Positions 38,135 to 47,431 are shown, counted from the stretch's first letter. The stretch: DNA of 51,616 nt from Geminocystis sp. M7585_C2015_104 (GCA_015295805.1 DVEF01000038.1:1-51616), one strand, 5' to 3'. Program-made: numbers and translations. Notes: a model not told the origin generated them from the sequence alone.

Positions 38135-38992
38135 ATGGGAGGTAGGGGCATAGCTATAAAAGAACTAAAAAATATGGGTTCTAATAATATACCTAAACGG
38201 CAGGAACAAGAAGAAGGTTTTACCATCGTAGAAATTGCAGCTACAGTGGTGATACTGGGGATAGCAATGGCTCTGGCGGCAACCATACCCAGGATAGTAC
38301 TATTTGACCCTTTGAATGAGGCCTATTCCCAGACAAAGGCCATAATACGACAGGTGAGGGCACGGGCCATTCAGACCAACAAGGTGGCAACCCTACGACT
38401 GTTTGAGCCCCCAGGCCCTGACGACATGGAGGATCATTGGCGCTGGGTTATGGAAATAGACGAAGGGAGAAACTGTAGAGAGGCAACGGCTCTAACCGGT
38501 ACCTTTCTGACTCAAAATGTGACCGCAAGCTGGACAAGACTGCCAGTCGAGTCCACACAGGGTTTTATGCCAGGGGATAGGATAGTAATAGGCTGGAGCG
38601 ATCCTGACCCTAGTAACCCCCCACCCCAAAGTAACTTGAATGAAGTGATAGGTATATCCACCACTGCCAATGAACTTATCCTAGGGAGGCCTGTGGGAAG
38701 ACTGTGGGAGAATGGTACTCTGGTGCAAAGGTGGAATTTTGACCCGGGCTTGCAAAGATGGGAAACCCTTTTGCCCAAGGGGTTGGACGTTAAAATATTT
38801 AACCACAATTACAGCTTTTCTAGTTATTGGTGGCAATTTTGTGCTGACCCCCGGGGAATACTCTACATATACCACTCCGGGCCGGGACAGCCCAATTTTG
38901 AGGCGGCCAACAATACAGTGATAATACGTCTAACGAATAAGGCTGGAGAAAGAAGGGAAATTAGAGTTTTGAGGGGAGGAGTAATGGAGTAG
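38135..38992 (+). CDS. Prepilin-like protein with GspH-type N-terminus (first pseudopilin of hps-like operon)
   Basis: A minor pseudopilin of about 285 residues. The type IV prepilin signal is QEEG|FTIVEIAATVVILGIA, cut after G28 with Glu at +5, followed by a single hydrophobic helix (VVILGIAMALAATI). The remainder is a soluble domain with two cysteines and many Trp/Pro residues, exposed outside the inner membrane after assembly. Start is uncertain: ATG 38135 has GGGAA upstream, a TTG lies at 38114, and ATG 38174 would give the shortest leader. It begins a four-gene unit with spacers of 16 bp, an overlap of 68 bp and 12 bp. In Nostoc, hpsB, hpsC and hpsD are pseudopilins of this kind, but I cannot match this gene to one of them by eye. 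Confidence 0.8.
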   Translation: MGGRGIAIKELKNMGSNNIPKRQEQEEGFTIVEIAATVVILGIAMALAATIPRIVLFDPLNEAYSQTKAIIRQVRARAIQTNKVATLRLFEPPGPDDMEDHWRWVMEIDEGRNCREATALTGTFLTQNVTASWTRLPVESTQGFMPGDRIVIGWSDPDPSNPPPQSNLNEVIGISTTANELILGRPVGRLWENGTLVQRWNFDPGLQRWETLLPKGLDVKIFNHNYSFSSYWWQFCADPRGILYIYHSGPGQPNFEAANNTVIIRLTNKAGERREIRVLRGGVME

Positions 38993-39008
38993 AGGAAAGT
39001 TAAAAGCC

Positions 39009-39545
39009 ATGAAGATACAGATACTAAAGAGAGAAAAACTTTGGTGGTGGCTGCCACTACAACAAGGTGGGGAAAAGGGGGCAACCTTGTTAGAGGTGGT
39101 GGTGGCTATTTTGGTGATCGGCTTGGCACTGATGCTAAACGGTATGTTTCTGGTGGCCATGAAGATCCAAAACAAGAAAGAAGGGGAGTTGAAAACCGCC
39201 GCCGTAAGCCTCGCTGCCAACGTGATAGAACAGACTAGGCAAATTACCGCGGACAACGTCACGGGCCTTTCACCCACTGGACTCAGTCCCACTCTGGTCA
39301 ATGCCACCCGCGCCGGAGGCTACTCCCTCCAGGTGTATCGATATGTTTGCACTGAAAACCCAACTCTACAAGAACAAACAACTACTGCTGGCAGAACTAT
39401 CCGAGTGACCAGCTGTAGCACGGCGGCCAATGACCAGGAAAGACATGTTGTCGTGGAGGTAAGGAGAGAGAGGGAAAATGAAGCCATCTATACTGTTCAA
39501 ACTACTTTTACAAACATACGCATATCCCAGGGAAGCAACCCATAA
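39009..39545 (+). CDS. Prepilin-like protein (PilV/GspI-like pseudopilin)
   Basis: A 178-residue pseudopilin. The cleavage site is GEKG|ATLLEVVVAILVIGLALM, after G24, with Glu at +5; alanine at +1 in place of the usual Phe or Met is unusual but allowed. A hydrophobic helix (about 25-50) is followed by a soluble domain with a pair of cysteines (YVCTEN, RVTSCST). AGAGGAAAG precedes the ATG. Its 3' end overlaps the next gene by 68 bp, so translation of the two is probably coupled. Confidence 0.78.
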   Translation: MKIQILKREKLWWWLPLQQGGEKGATLLEVVVAILVIGLALMLNGMFLVAMKIQNKKEGELKTAAVSLAANVIEQTRQITADNVTGLSPTGLSPTLVNATRAGGYSLQVYRYVCTENPTLQEQTTTAGRTIRVTSCSTAANDQERHVVVEVRRERENEAIYTVQTTFTNIRISQGSNP

Positions 39546-40536
39546 GGGAGCCAACCATAAGGGGGATGAAAAGGGCTTTACCCTCCTGGAGGCCCTGGTG
39601 GCCTCCATCATGGGGGCCATTGTTGTGGTTTTGGGGTTGGAGGGGTACATGCAGATACGTCGGCTGATAGCAGAAGAACACATAACCAACGACGTCCAGC
39701 AACGCCTCCGCATCGCCATGATTAACCTTGGCCAGGACATTCAACAGGCCGGTGAACTTTTACCTGATGCCGGAACCCTCAACGCCATAGAAATCGGTGG
39801 CACCAATAACACCCTCCTGGTAGTCCGCAAGGGTATCCCCGGTGTTAACCCACAGATGATTCAGTCTTGTGTTGCATTAAATGCTAACACCTTCAATATG
39901 CTTCTGGTGGCACATGAGACCGGGTGTTCTTATAGAAGCCCGGGAGAAATAGACAGAAATAACAATACTATTCCCGATGTTTTGGAAACATGGGAGGCCG
40001 TAAGACGAGGTAGACCCGAGGGAAAATGGCGGATTTACATCCTGGATAGGAATAACAACAGGGATCAGTTTTTTGTTTATGCCAGAAGCAACCAATCTAC
40101 AGCAGCAAGTGTACACCCGGGGGGAACTTCTAACTCTCTCCCGAGGATTTGGTTTGAAGGACAGTGGCAAAATGACTACGCCCAAAATAATACATGGGTG
40201 TATGCCATTGAAGAGAGAAGATACCGTCTGAGGGGGAACAGTACGGACGGCTTTAACCTGGAGTTGATTGTCAATGGGGACAACAACAACCCCTTCACCC
40301 TGGTGGAAAGGATTAGAAACATTAATGTCACCGCCAATCCCCCCGCTAACGGCACCAATGTAAGAACAAATTGTGACAGGACCTCCTTCACCGTCACCAT
40401 AGAGGCCCTCCCCCCCAGGGATGTCTACCCACAGGTGCTTTTGGGCTGGAATGACACCAGGAGGAGGGAAAAATTCACCCTCCAACAGACCTTTGTGCCC
40501 CGTAACTATGACAGGTGTTGGTTTGTAATGAGATAG
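39478..40536 (+). CDS. Prepilin-like protein (PilW-like pseudopilin)
   Basis: A 352-residue pseudopilin. The prepilin motif is DEKG|FTLLEALVASIMGAIVVV, cut after G33, Glu at +5. The long leader starts at ATG 39478 inside the previous gene; the strong AGGAGAGAGAGGG just upstream supports that start, and no later in-frame ATG precedes the motif. The C-terminal soluble domain (about 300 residues) contains four to five cysteines and Asn-rich loops, and resembles PilW-type proteins. The gene ends 12 bases before the HpsA-like gene, whose ribosome-binding site overlaps the stop codon. Confidence 0.8.
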   Translation: MKPSILFKLLLQTYAYPREATHKGANHKGDEKGFTLLEALVASIMGAIVVVLGLEGYMQIRRLIAEEHITNDVQQRLRIAMINLGQDIQQAGELLPDAGTLNAIEIGGTNNTLLVVRKGIPGVNPQMIQSCVALNANTFNMLLVAHETGCSYRSPGEIDRNNNTIPDVLETWEAVRRGRPEGKWRIYILDRNNNRDQFFVYARSNQSTAASVHPGGTSNSLPRIWFEGQWQNDYAQNNTWVYAIEERRYRLRGNSTDGFNLELIVNGDNNNPFTLVERIRNINVTANPPANGTNVRTNCDRTSFTVTIEALPPRDVYPQVLLGWNDTRRREKFTLQQTFVPRNYDRCWFVMR

Positions 40537-40548
40537 GAGGTGAGTAGG

Positions 40549-43311
40549 ATGAAGTACTTATATTACATATTAAAACATATTAACCGAGTTACAAACAACA
40601 GGCCGGAAGACACGGAGGAAGAGGGGGGCTACGTGTTGGTGTTGGCGTTGGCCCTTGTGGTGGGACTGTCAACGTTAGTAGCTCAATATGCCAGACTCAC
40701 CAGACTAGAACAACTAAGTGCTACGGCCTCCTCCATAGATGCCAATACGGCTTTGTATGTGGCCGAGGCAGTGGCTAATGAGAGGGCGGCACAACTAAGA
40801 CGAATCTACCAGTTGCAGAATACCCCGACGGGGACTCCCCCCGAGTCCATTTCTAACTGTCTCCAAAATACAACAACAGGAAGGGGCACTGGAGACTTTG
40901 CCTGTCAGACAAAACTATTCCCACCCCCAGCCCCAGGGAGAAGTGGCTATATCGGTGTTAGTTATGTAGTGCCGGGTTCATCACGAACAATAACTGTGCC
41001 CGCAGGACAGGCCTTCGCCGGTACCACCGCCCTGGAGTACACCCATTCAGTATATGCATTAGCCTACAAGGAGGTAGATGCAGGCACCAAACAGCTAGGG
41101 AACAACACCAAGGCCAGTGCCGTACTTCAAATGGACGTCAGAACCAGACTGGTGCCCATGTTCCAGTTTGCCGCCTTCTACAGGGAGGATCTGGAAATCC
41201 TACCTGGGCCTCAAATGGTATTAAACGGCCCCGTCCACACCAACGGTGATTTGTATCTGGGATCTGGCAATTTGCTCCGCATCCGGGGATTGGTCTCCAC
41301 TCTAAGAGACATCTACAACAGGAGGAAAAATGATGGCAGCACTTATGCCGAGGGCAGAGTTCAAATTGATAACAGTGCGGGCACTGCCATTAATCTTCTC
41401 AGTGGCGGCACCGGCAGCACTAACCCAACCACTAACCCTATGGATCCAGATAGGGTCAGACAGACATGGGGCGGACGAGTAAGGGTGAGGATGCAAGAGC
41501 CAATACAAGTGCCCACAGCCACTGGGATCTTCGACAAAGCCAATGGGGACTACTGGAAAAATGCCGACCTTCGGATTATTTTTACCCCCCGATCCACCGC
41601 CAACAACAACTATCGCCGAATTACAAACAACAATTTCCCCTTCGACATAACTGTAATTAAGCGCAATCCTGATGGCAGCGTTAACAGCACCTACAGCCTG
41701 ACCAACGAACAGAAAATGAGTCTGCTACAACCGGTTTTGGTGGGTGCAGACTTGGCTAACATACCCGCAAATGTGACCGTTGGTAGTACCAATGTTACTA
41801 ATCCTTTCCACATCTGTACACCGGTAAGAGTGGAGAATTCTAACAGGACCGTATCACCGGCACTCAGACTGGGGAATACAACCTACAGCCAGTTAGGACA
41901 ATGGTACCAGGCACTGAATGTAACACAAAAGAATGCCGTGAGAACAGTGGCTCAGGATTGGCTGCTCAAGGAGATCCACCATGCCAATTCCAATGTGGCA
42001 ATCCGCTACTCCCTTCTGGACATTCCCGTTAAAGATGTTAAAAGCCAAGACGGCAACCTCTATAACAACTTTGCCACCAACCCCTCTAACAGTTTGAACA
42101 ACAATCCGACACTAGTGGGGGCCTTTCCAGACTCCCAAGATAGACAGGGTGCCATAAACGCCATTGAGAACATGACTGCCCAAGAGATAGCAGGGCTGGC
42201 GCAATACCAGGGCACGGGCAGTGGAAGTGAAGTGCCTGGCACCAGACGCTGTTTTGCCCCCGCTCCCATTACAGATGTAGGAAGAGATGCCGCAAACCAT
42301 GACACCCCCTATCGTTTCTACAATCACAGGGAAGAAAAAGATCTACGGCTGCTGCAGCTCAACTTAGAAAGCCTTGTAGTCTGGAATCGCGACGGCGTGT
42401 ACCGAGACCCGGGTGGCGGCGGCGGGGGTGGCAATAATACTCATCTCGTCTCCGCCAATCAATTACTTTTCGACAGAGCCCCCGCTGACAACAATGCCCC
42501 TGGGCACTCCTTCCAACGCCTGGGTTTGGCAGCCAGAGACACCTCCCACGGCGGGCTGGTATTCTACGCCACTATGGGCAACAGCACCACTTGGACACCC
42601 CGTCAGAGCCCTTTTGGATTCGCCATTGTAAACGGGGAACAATTGCCTGGCCTAGGCACCACTCAAACTTACCCAGATCCCACCGGCCTTACCTTCGTCT
42701 CCGACCAGGCGTTATATGTACAAGGTGACTATAATGTAAATACAAGGGATTATCACACAGGGGCAAGCGAAAATTTGTCCAGCCCTCGAGGGGAGAATGA
42801 GTTCGTCACCCGGCCAGCTAACAAACAACCTGCTGCCTTCCTGGTGGACACCTTTACACCCCTTTCTAACGCCTGTATAAACAGTGACAGAACTGTTTTC
42901 CATGCACAACTGCCTGTGTCAAGCATCCCCTCAAACGATAGAGCGATCAGTTGTTCTGGCCATAGGGACCAATTGCCTAAACATACGGAATTTAATGCTG
43001 CCCTTTTAGCTGGCACAGATATTACTAATGCCCCCGGATATGGTTACAATGGTGGTCTGGAAAACTACCCCCGCTTCTTGGAGGACTGGACCGGGCGGGA
43101 GTGGCGTTATCGTGGTTCTTTTGTGAGCCTTGGCATCCCTATAAATGTCAGTGGCGCTTGGGGGAAAGCTAATGTTTATAGTCCTCCCCTTCGCCCCTGG
43201 GACTATGACCAAGACTTCAATGACGCCAGAAATCTGCCCCCCATGACACCACAGTTCGTCTACCTGATACAAGAAGCCTTTATCCGTAGTTACAGTCAAC
43301 CGGGACAATAG
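40549..43311 (+). CDS. hpsA: Hormogonium polysaccharide biosynthesis protein HpsA-like
   Basis: A 920-residue protein with a PilX-like N-terminus and a very large, mostly extracytoplasmic body. The N-terminus is EEEGGYVLVLALALVVGLST (residues 23-42), a hydrophobic anchor. The body is rich in Asn, Gly and Thr, with MVLNGPVHTNGDLYLGSGNL, GGLVFYATMGN, and a run of six glycines around residue 625. HpsA in Nostoc punctiforme is needed for hormogonium polysaccharide secretion and motility; it is encoded with pseudopilins hpsB-D, as here. ATG 40549 has AGGAGG eight bases upstream, so it is chosen over the in-frame GTG at 40540. This organism need not make hormogonia: related genes occur in unicellular cyanobacteria and may serve slime export or surface motility. 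Glycosyltransferase genes of the classic hps locus are not present in the window. Confidence 0.72.
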   Translation: MKYLYYILKHINRVTNNRPEDTEEEGGYVLVLALALVVGLSTLVAQYARLTRLEQLSATASSIDANTALYVAEAVANERAAQLRRIYQLQNTPTGTPPESISNCLQNTTTGRGTGDFACQTKLFPPPAPGRSGYIGVSYVVPGSSRTITVPAGQAFAGTTALEYTHSVYALAYKEVDAGTKQLGNNTKASAVLQMDVRTRLVPMFQFAAFYREDLEILPGPQMVLNGPVHTNGDLYLGSGNLLRIRGLVSTLRDIYNRRKNDGSTYAEGRVQIDNSAGTAINLLSGGTGSTNPTTNPMDPDRVRQTWGGRVRVRMQEPIQVPTATGIFDKANGDYWKNADLRIIFTPRSTANNNYRRITNNNFPFDITVIKRNPDGSVNSTYSLTNEQKMSLLQPVLVGADLANIPANVTVGSTNVTNPFHICTPVRVENSNRTVSPALRLGNTTYSQLGQWYQALNVTQKNAVRTVAQDWLLKEIHHANSNVAIRYSLLDIPVKDVKSQDGNLYNNFATNPSNSLNNNPTLVGAFPDSQDRQGAINAIENMTAQEIAGLAQYQGTGSGSEVPGTRRCFAPAPITDVGRDAANHDTPYRFYNHREEKDLRLLQLNLESLVVWNRDGVYRDPGGGGGGGNNTHLVSANQLLFDRAPADNNAPGHSFQRLGLAARDTSHGGLVFYATMGNSTTWTPRQSPFGFAIVNGEQLPGLGTTQTYPDPTGLTFVSDQALYVQGDYNVNTRDYHTGASENLSSPRGENEFVTRPANKQPAAFLVDTFTPLSNACINSDRTVFHAQLPVSSIPSNDRAISCSGHRDQLPKHTEFNAALLAGTDITNAPGYGYNGGLENYPRFLEDWTGREWRYRGSFVSLGIPINVSGAWGKANVYSPPLRPWDYDQDFNDARNLPPMTPQFVYLIQEAFIRSYSQPGQ

Positions 43312-43361
43312 GAGAAGAAAAAGGTATGATAGTCAACGGTGGTTAGAGAAGTGGGAAAAAA

Positions 43362-44231
43362 GTGACAGTAAAACCCGACTGGTTAAGAGTAAAGGCTCCA
43401 CAAGTCCAAAGGGTGGGCACGGTAAAGGGCATCCTCCGGGATTTAAGCCTAAACACCGTGTGTGAGGAGGCCTCTTGTCCCAATATTGGTGAGTGTTTCC
43501 ATGCCGGCACTGCTACTTTCCTTATTATGGGGCCAGCCTGCACCCGTGCCTGCCCCTACTGCGACATAGACTTCGATAAAACCCCCCGGGGATTAGACCC
43601 AACTGAACCCCTCCGTCTAGCCGAGGCCGTCCGTCGTCTCCGCCTCAGCCACGTAGTTGTCACCTCCGTCAACCGGGACGATCTCCCCGATGGCGGCGCC
43701 AGTCAATTCGTCGCCTGTGTCCGAGAAATCCGTAGAGCATCACCGAATACAACAATAGAACTACTAATACCAGATCTTTGTGGGAATTGGGAGGCCCTTA
43801 AGTTAATCCTAGAGGCACAGCCGGAAGTCCTCAATCACAACACTGAGACTGTCCCTAGATTGTACCGGCGAGTTCGTCCTCAGGGAGACTACAAGCGTAG
43901 TATGGAATTGTTGGCCAGAGTCAGGGAAATGGCGCCCAAAACCTATACCAAGTCCGGGATTATGGTGGGTTTAGGGGAAACAGACGAGGAGGTTAAACAG
44001 GTGATGCGGGATTTGCGTCAGGTAGACTGTGACATTCTTACCATCGGCCAGTATCTACAACCCTCCCCAAAACATCTCCCTGTGCAACAGTTTGTCCACC
44101 CCTCCCAGTTTGCCGCCTGGAAGGAATACGGGGAATCCCTCGGCTTCTTGCAAGTGGTTTCTAGCCCCCTCACCCGTAGCTCCTACCACGCCGAAGAGGT
44201 TCGACGTCTTATGACTCTTTATCCCCGATAG
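43362..44231 (+). CDS. lipA: Lipoyl synthase
   Basis: A radical-SAM enzyme that inserts two sulfur atoms into the octanoyl group bound to lipoyl domains of pyruvate dehydrogenase and the glycine cleavage H protein. It is 289 residues. The auxiliary cluster cysteines are C34, C39 and C45 ([12 protein letters not shown]). The radical-SAM cluster is C60, C64 and C67 ([13 protein letters not shown]). The conserved RSSYHAEE lies at the C-terminus. Start is GTG 43362 with a purine-rich leader. It follows the HpsA-like gene by 50 bp but has no functional link to it that I can see. Confidence 0.96.
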   Translation: MTVKPDWLRVKAPQVQRVGTVKGILRDLSLNTVCEEASCPNIGECFHAGTATFLIMGPACTRACPYCDIDFDKTPRGLDPTEPLRLAEAVRRLRLSHVVVTSVNRDDLPDGGASQFVACVREIRRASPNTTIELLIPDLCGNWEALKLILEAQPEVLNHNTETVPRLYRRVRPQGDYKRSMELLARVREMAPKTYTKSGIMVGLGETDEEVKQVMRDLRQVDCDILTIGQYLQPSPKHLPVQQFVHPSQFAAWKEYGESLGFLQVVSSPLTRSSYHAEEVRRLMTLYPR

Positions 44232-44360
44232 TCCTTATCCCCGCTAATTCTATTCTCAGCTCATTCTGTTAAGAAATGTTTAATGGCACTCATATGAGGG
44301 AACAAAAGGAGTAGGATAGTATCGGAGGTGCTGGAACTTGGCAAACCCAAAGGGAAAATC

Positions 44361-45068
44361 ATGAGCAAACGTGCATCTGTGATGCGATTGTTGGCATTGG
44401 CCGGGTTGGTTTTCAGTGCCTCCTTTATGACGGCAGAGGCGGTGGAGTTTCCCAATGCCCCTAAAAGACAGCCCCCCAGAAGCACGGCCGCCGGGGGAAG
44501 AAGGGGAGGGGCGAGTCTCTGTATCCAGGGGACATTGCCTATGAAGGCATTAACCCCCGCCGACGACAATTATTTTACCACCATCTCCTCCCAGACCCCC
44601 TTTTTCGTCTACATCCCCAAAACCCAGGCCAAATTGGCCAGATTTGCCCTCAAAGACAGCACTGGCAATCAGATTGACTATCAGGAGATTCCTATACAAC
44701 AGGGGGACTATATCCTCAGAATCAATCCCAGTCAAGATACAATACTGGATGTGGGGCAAAGTTATAACTGGGAAATTTCCCTGGTATGCCCCCCCGAAGT
44801 CCCAAACAGGGGCAGTGGTAATACTGTCAAGGGCACTGTAGAAAGGGTTTCCCCCGGCGGGCAACTTTTAGAAACCCTAATGGGAGAAACAGACACGGTA
44901 AAAAAGGCGCAGATTTACGCTAATGCCAACCTTTGGGGGGATACCATCGTATTGGTGGCCCAGGCGAAAAAATCCCAGCCCCGAGAATGGGTGGAATTGT
45001 TGAATTCTGTAGGTTTGCAGGCTTACGCCAACAAGCCGATAATCTCATCCTCCCCGGTGACAAGATAA
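44361..45068 (+). CDS. DUF928 domain protein with signal peptide
   Basis: A secreted or periplasmic protein of 235 residues in the cyanobacterial DUF928 family, of unknown function. The signal peptide is MSKRASVMRLLALAGLVFSA with a likely cleavage after AEA. The mature part begins with a Gly/Arg/Pro-rich stretch (GGRRGGASLC) and contains the family pattern PFFVYIP, TLDV-type turn segments, NWEISLVCPP and the helical C-terminal ANLWGDTIVLVAQA. ATG 44361 has AAAGGGA upstream; the in-frame GTG at 44328 is too close to its own GGAGG. The last 46 bases overlap the convergent FAD oxidoreductase gene. Confidence 0.85.
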   Translation: MSKRASVMRLLALAGLVFSASFMTAEAVEFPNAPKRQPPRSTAAGGRRGGASLCIQGTLPMKALTPADDNYFTTISSQTPFFVYIPKTQAKLARFALKDSTGNQIDYQEIPIQQGDYILRINPSQDTILDVGQSYNWEISLVCPPEVPNRGSGNTVKGTVERVSPGGQLLETLMGETDTVKKAQIYANANLWGDTIVLVAQAKKSQPREWVELLNSVGLQAYANKPIISSSPVTR

Positions 45069-46171
45069 TGGGCGAAATGACGTGCTAGCGGGGGTGCAAA
45101 TACAAAAGGGCTAGTAAACCCGGAAAATACTGACAGCCCCTCCCTCTCTGGTATTTCCTTTACCAAAAATGGCGCCTCTTTTGAAAAAGCCACCTGGCAA
45201 TTGTACCAGTTCCCCGGCAATTGGGCAAGGGGTGGTAGTATTTTACCAATGGCTTCTCTTAGTCTTTTCTCACTGGTTTTGGCGTCAATCTTCGGGTTGA
45301 GGTTGGGTATAATCTGACTAATCTGCCCCAGGCAACAACTACCATCTTTGAACTGAATAGCCCCTGCCTCTAACACATCTCCGTATATTGTATCACTCTG
45401 GGACTCCCATATAGCTTCCCGGGCCACTTTTTTCTCCGTGTCAAGGCGATTAGTAGTTGCTGGCATTACCAAGGTAGAAAGTTTGATGTCGCTGGGATGG
45501 GTTTTAACGACCTGTGCTTGACTAAAATACAATGGTAAATCTACCCCATTCTCTTGGAATATTCTACGGGAAAACGCTCCCGCACAAACCACTACTTTCT
45601 CTGCTAAATAGCTGTTATTTTTGCCACTTACCCCCTCTATTTTTCCCTTATTTCTCCTCAAGGACAGTCCCTCGTCTATTATTATTTTGCCCCCTAATTT
45701 TTCCAATTTTCTCCTATAAGCACTTAATAATTTTGAAGGGTTAACATGCCCCTGAGGAAATTTTAAACTGCCGGCAATTGCCTCCGGATTTATTAGGGGC
45801 TCAAGGGAAATAGTCTCAGCAACGTCTAAAAATTCCGGCTTGATATAAAACTGTTTATACTCCTCAAAAGTCCTCTCGACATCTTGGTTTTTATCAATAG
45901 TAAATAGCAATGTTATATCCCTAAACTCTACATCTTCATCCAGTTGTTCATGGAGATTGCGATAAATTTCAATGGCCTCCTCGCATAGTTTTATGGTAAG
46001 CTCATCAGTACCACACCAGTAAGCAATACCCCCATAACTCAAAACAGTAGCATTGACAGGATTATATGTTTTTTCTAATAACAAAACCCTCGCATTTTGT
46101 TGGGCTAATTCCACCGCCAGGGCACAACCAGTTAGGCCTGCCCCAATAACAATTATGTCGTATTTATCCAT
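45023..46171 (-). CDS. FAD-dependent oxidoreductase of the DAO (glycine oxidase/D-amino-acid oxidase) family
   Basis: A flavoprotein of about 382 residues. The dinucleotide-binding loop is YDIIVIGAGLTGCALAVELA, followed by the GG-doublet region, VVVCAGAFSRR (second FAD contact) and the C-terminal GLSVFSGFTSPFVFAPPLAR. The pattern places it in the DAO family, whose members oxidise amino acids or related amines, but no diagnostic residues for one substrate are evident. ATG 46171 is preferred to a TTG at 46183. Its 3' end overlaps that of the DUF928 gene. tRNA-Ser lies just upstream in the opposite direction. Confidence 0.82.
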   Translation of the reverse strand: MDKYDIIVIGAGLTGCALAVELAQQNARVLLLEKTYNPVNATVLSYGGIAYWCGTDELTIKLCEEAIEIYRNLHEQLDEDVEFRDITLLFTIDKNQDVERTFEEYKQFYIKPEFLDVAETISLEPLINPEAIAGSLKFPQGHVNPSKLLSAYRRKLEKLGGKIIIDEGLSLRRNKGKIEGVSGKNNSYLAEKVVVCAGAFSRRIFQENGVDLPLYFSQAQVVKTHPSDIKLSTLVMPATTNRLDTEKKVAREAIWESQSDTIYGDVLEAGAIQFKDGSCCLGQISQIIPNLNPKIDAKTSEKRLREAIGKILPPLAQLPGNWYNCQVAFSKEAPFLVKEIPEREGLSVFSGFTSPFVFAPPLARHFAHYLVTGEDEIIGLLA

Positions 46172-46271
46172 ACACTTGTCCAAGGGCTCATAATTCTAAA
46201 CACTGAAATCATTCTATTATCCCATTGACCCCTTGAAATTCATCCCTGGGGCTAATTATAATTAACAATGT

Positions 46272-46359
46272 GGAGAGATGGCAGAGTGGTTGATTGCGGC
46301 AGTCTCGAAAACTGCTAGAGACTTTATGTCTCTCGTGGGTTCAAATCCCACTCTCTCCG
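46272..46359 (+). tRNA. tRNA-Ser(CGA)
   Basis: An 88-nt class II tRNA. Acceptor arm GGAGAGA pairs with TCTCTCC, discriminator G. The anticodon stem is GCAGT/ACTGC with loop CTCGAAA, anticodon CGA. A long variable arm (AGAGACTTTATGTCTCT) forms a good hairpin, and the T arm is GTGGG-TTCAAAT-CCCAC. Confidence 0.95.
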
Positions 46360-46757
46360 GTTTGGCTAAACCCCCTCTCACCTTTTGCTACCCTGTACGG
46401 GCAGTCTGTCGGCGTTGCTTTGCTTGACTTGGGTGTCCCTAATGCTCCCTTAACGCCCGTATTATTGGTATCTTTTATCAAATGGAGCACTGTCAAAACC
46501 CCACCATTAAAGGCCTGAACCCTGTCCGCTTTAACAGCAAATAATATCATTTAGCCCCCTCGCCCCCGACACACCACCCTAACCCTAGGGCCATCTGTCC
46601 GTCAACCCCACAGGAAGCCTCTCTGCCACCCTCTTTAAAAATTTTCTTTTAAAAACTCCCTACTTTTTCACCAACAGGGCATCCAACCCCGAGGCTTATC
46701 GTACAGGACCCGCCGGGGTTAATTATTGGAAACGAGCCTCCCCGGCACAATAAAAGA
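46360..46757. other. Structured non-coding stretch between tRNA-Ser and tRNA-Val
   Basis: No convincing gene; two open frames of about 70 codons overlap in opposite directions and neither shows a ribosome-binding site or recognisable product. Inverted repeats are frequent: GGTTT/AAACC right after tRNA-Ser, TACGGGC (about 46395) / GCCCGTA (about 46461), and a strong hairpin AACCCC-GA-GGC (46685-46695) / GCCGGGGTT (46712-46720) that ends near the tRNA-Val. These could be processing signals for the tRNAs, terminators or an uncharacterised RNA. Known motifs of RNase P RNA, tmRNA and SRP RNA were not found. Confidence 0.4.
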
Positions 46758-46829
46758 TGGGCGATAGTAGATTCGAACTACTGGCATCCTGCTTGTAAGG
46801 CAGGCGCTCTACCGCTGAGCTAATCGCCC
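46758..46829 (-). tRNA. tRNA-Val(UAC)
   Basis: A 72-nt cloverleaf. Acceptor arm GGGCGAT pairs with ATCGCCC, discriminator A. The anticodon stem is CCTGC/GCAGG with loop CTTACAA, anticodon TAC (UAC). D arm GCTC-AGCGGTA-GAGC and T arm AGTAG-TTCGAAT-CTACT are regular. CCA is not encoded. Confidence 0.95.
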
Positions 46830-46873
46830 TGACTCACGGTATGATATTATAGCAAAAAGAAAAAAGGATTGCA

Positions 46874-47419
46874 ATGCCGTCGGGGAAAATTCACGACAGA
46901 ATTACCTGGATATGTTTGCCTCCCGTGGTGGCGGGGGGGTTAGTGGTGACAAGGGATATAATTTTGACGCTGTGTAGTAGTGTGGCTTTTGTCTTTAGCG
47001 GGTTGATGTTTGGGCCGGATTTAGACATTTATTCGTTACAATTCAAACGCTGGGGTTTTCTGAGGTTTATTTGGCTTCCCTATCAGAAACTATTAAGACA
47101 TAGATCCTTTCTCTCCCATGGTATCCTAATAGGGACAATGGGCAGGGTAGTATATTTCGTCTCAGTAGTCTTGGCAATGGTGGTGTTGTGGGGAATAATC
47201 GGGAAACTGATTCTCGGTGTATCTTGGGATTGGCGGGAGTGGATAGTTGCCGGTTATACGGAAGTAAAGGAGAATTATTGGCAGGAGACAATGGCAGTTT
47301 TTTTGGGGCTAGAATTAGGTGCAATGAGTCACTATCTAGCAGATATAGGGGAGAATTGGCGGCAGAGTCATATTCAACTAAAGGCGAGAAGAAAAAAAAG
47401 ACGGGGTAGGAAGAAATAG
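46874..47419 (+). CDS. DUF2227 putative metal-binding membrane protein
   Basis: A 181-residue protein of a conserved cyanobacterial family. The N-terminus MPSGKIHDRITW supplies one conserved histidine; MFGPDLDIYSLQFKRWG and LLRHRSFLSHGILIGT supply acidic residues and histidines that likely bind a metal, and a last SHYLADIGENW follows. Two to three hydrophobic segments (about 45-60 and 90-115) make it an inner-membrane protein resembling the YfhP/LexA-binding hydrolase-like fold. Function is not known. AAAGGA precedes the ATG. Confidence 0.82.
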   Translation: MPSGKIHDRITWICLPPVVAGGLVVTRDIILTLCSSVAFVFSGLMFGPDLDIYSLQFKRWGFLRFIWLPYQKLLRHRSFLSHGILIGTMGRVVYFVSVVLAMVVLWGIIGKLILGVSWDWREWIVAGYTEVKENYWQETMAVFLGLELGAMSHYLADIGENWRQSHIQLKARRKKRRGRKK

Positions 47420-47431
47420 TGGTTTTTAAAG

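Noticed and set aside
42413-42440. Glycine run in the HpsA-like gene as a phase-variable tract
   Set aside because: The run uses mixed GGT/GGC/GGG codons and is not a homopolymer or simple repeat long enough to slip readily.
46294-46550. Two overlapping frames of about 70 codons after tRNA-Ser on opposite strands
   Set aside because: One begins inside the tRNA, neither has a ribosome-binding site, and neither has a product that I can recognise.
46685-46720. SRP RNA, tmRNA or RNase P RNA between the tRNAs
   Set aside because: The diagnostic sequence elements of these RNAs were looked for and not found on either strand.
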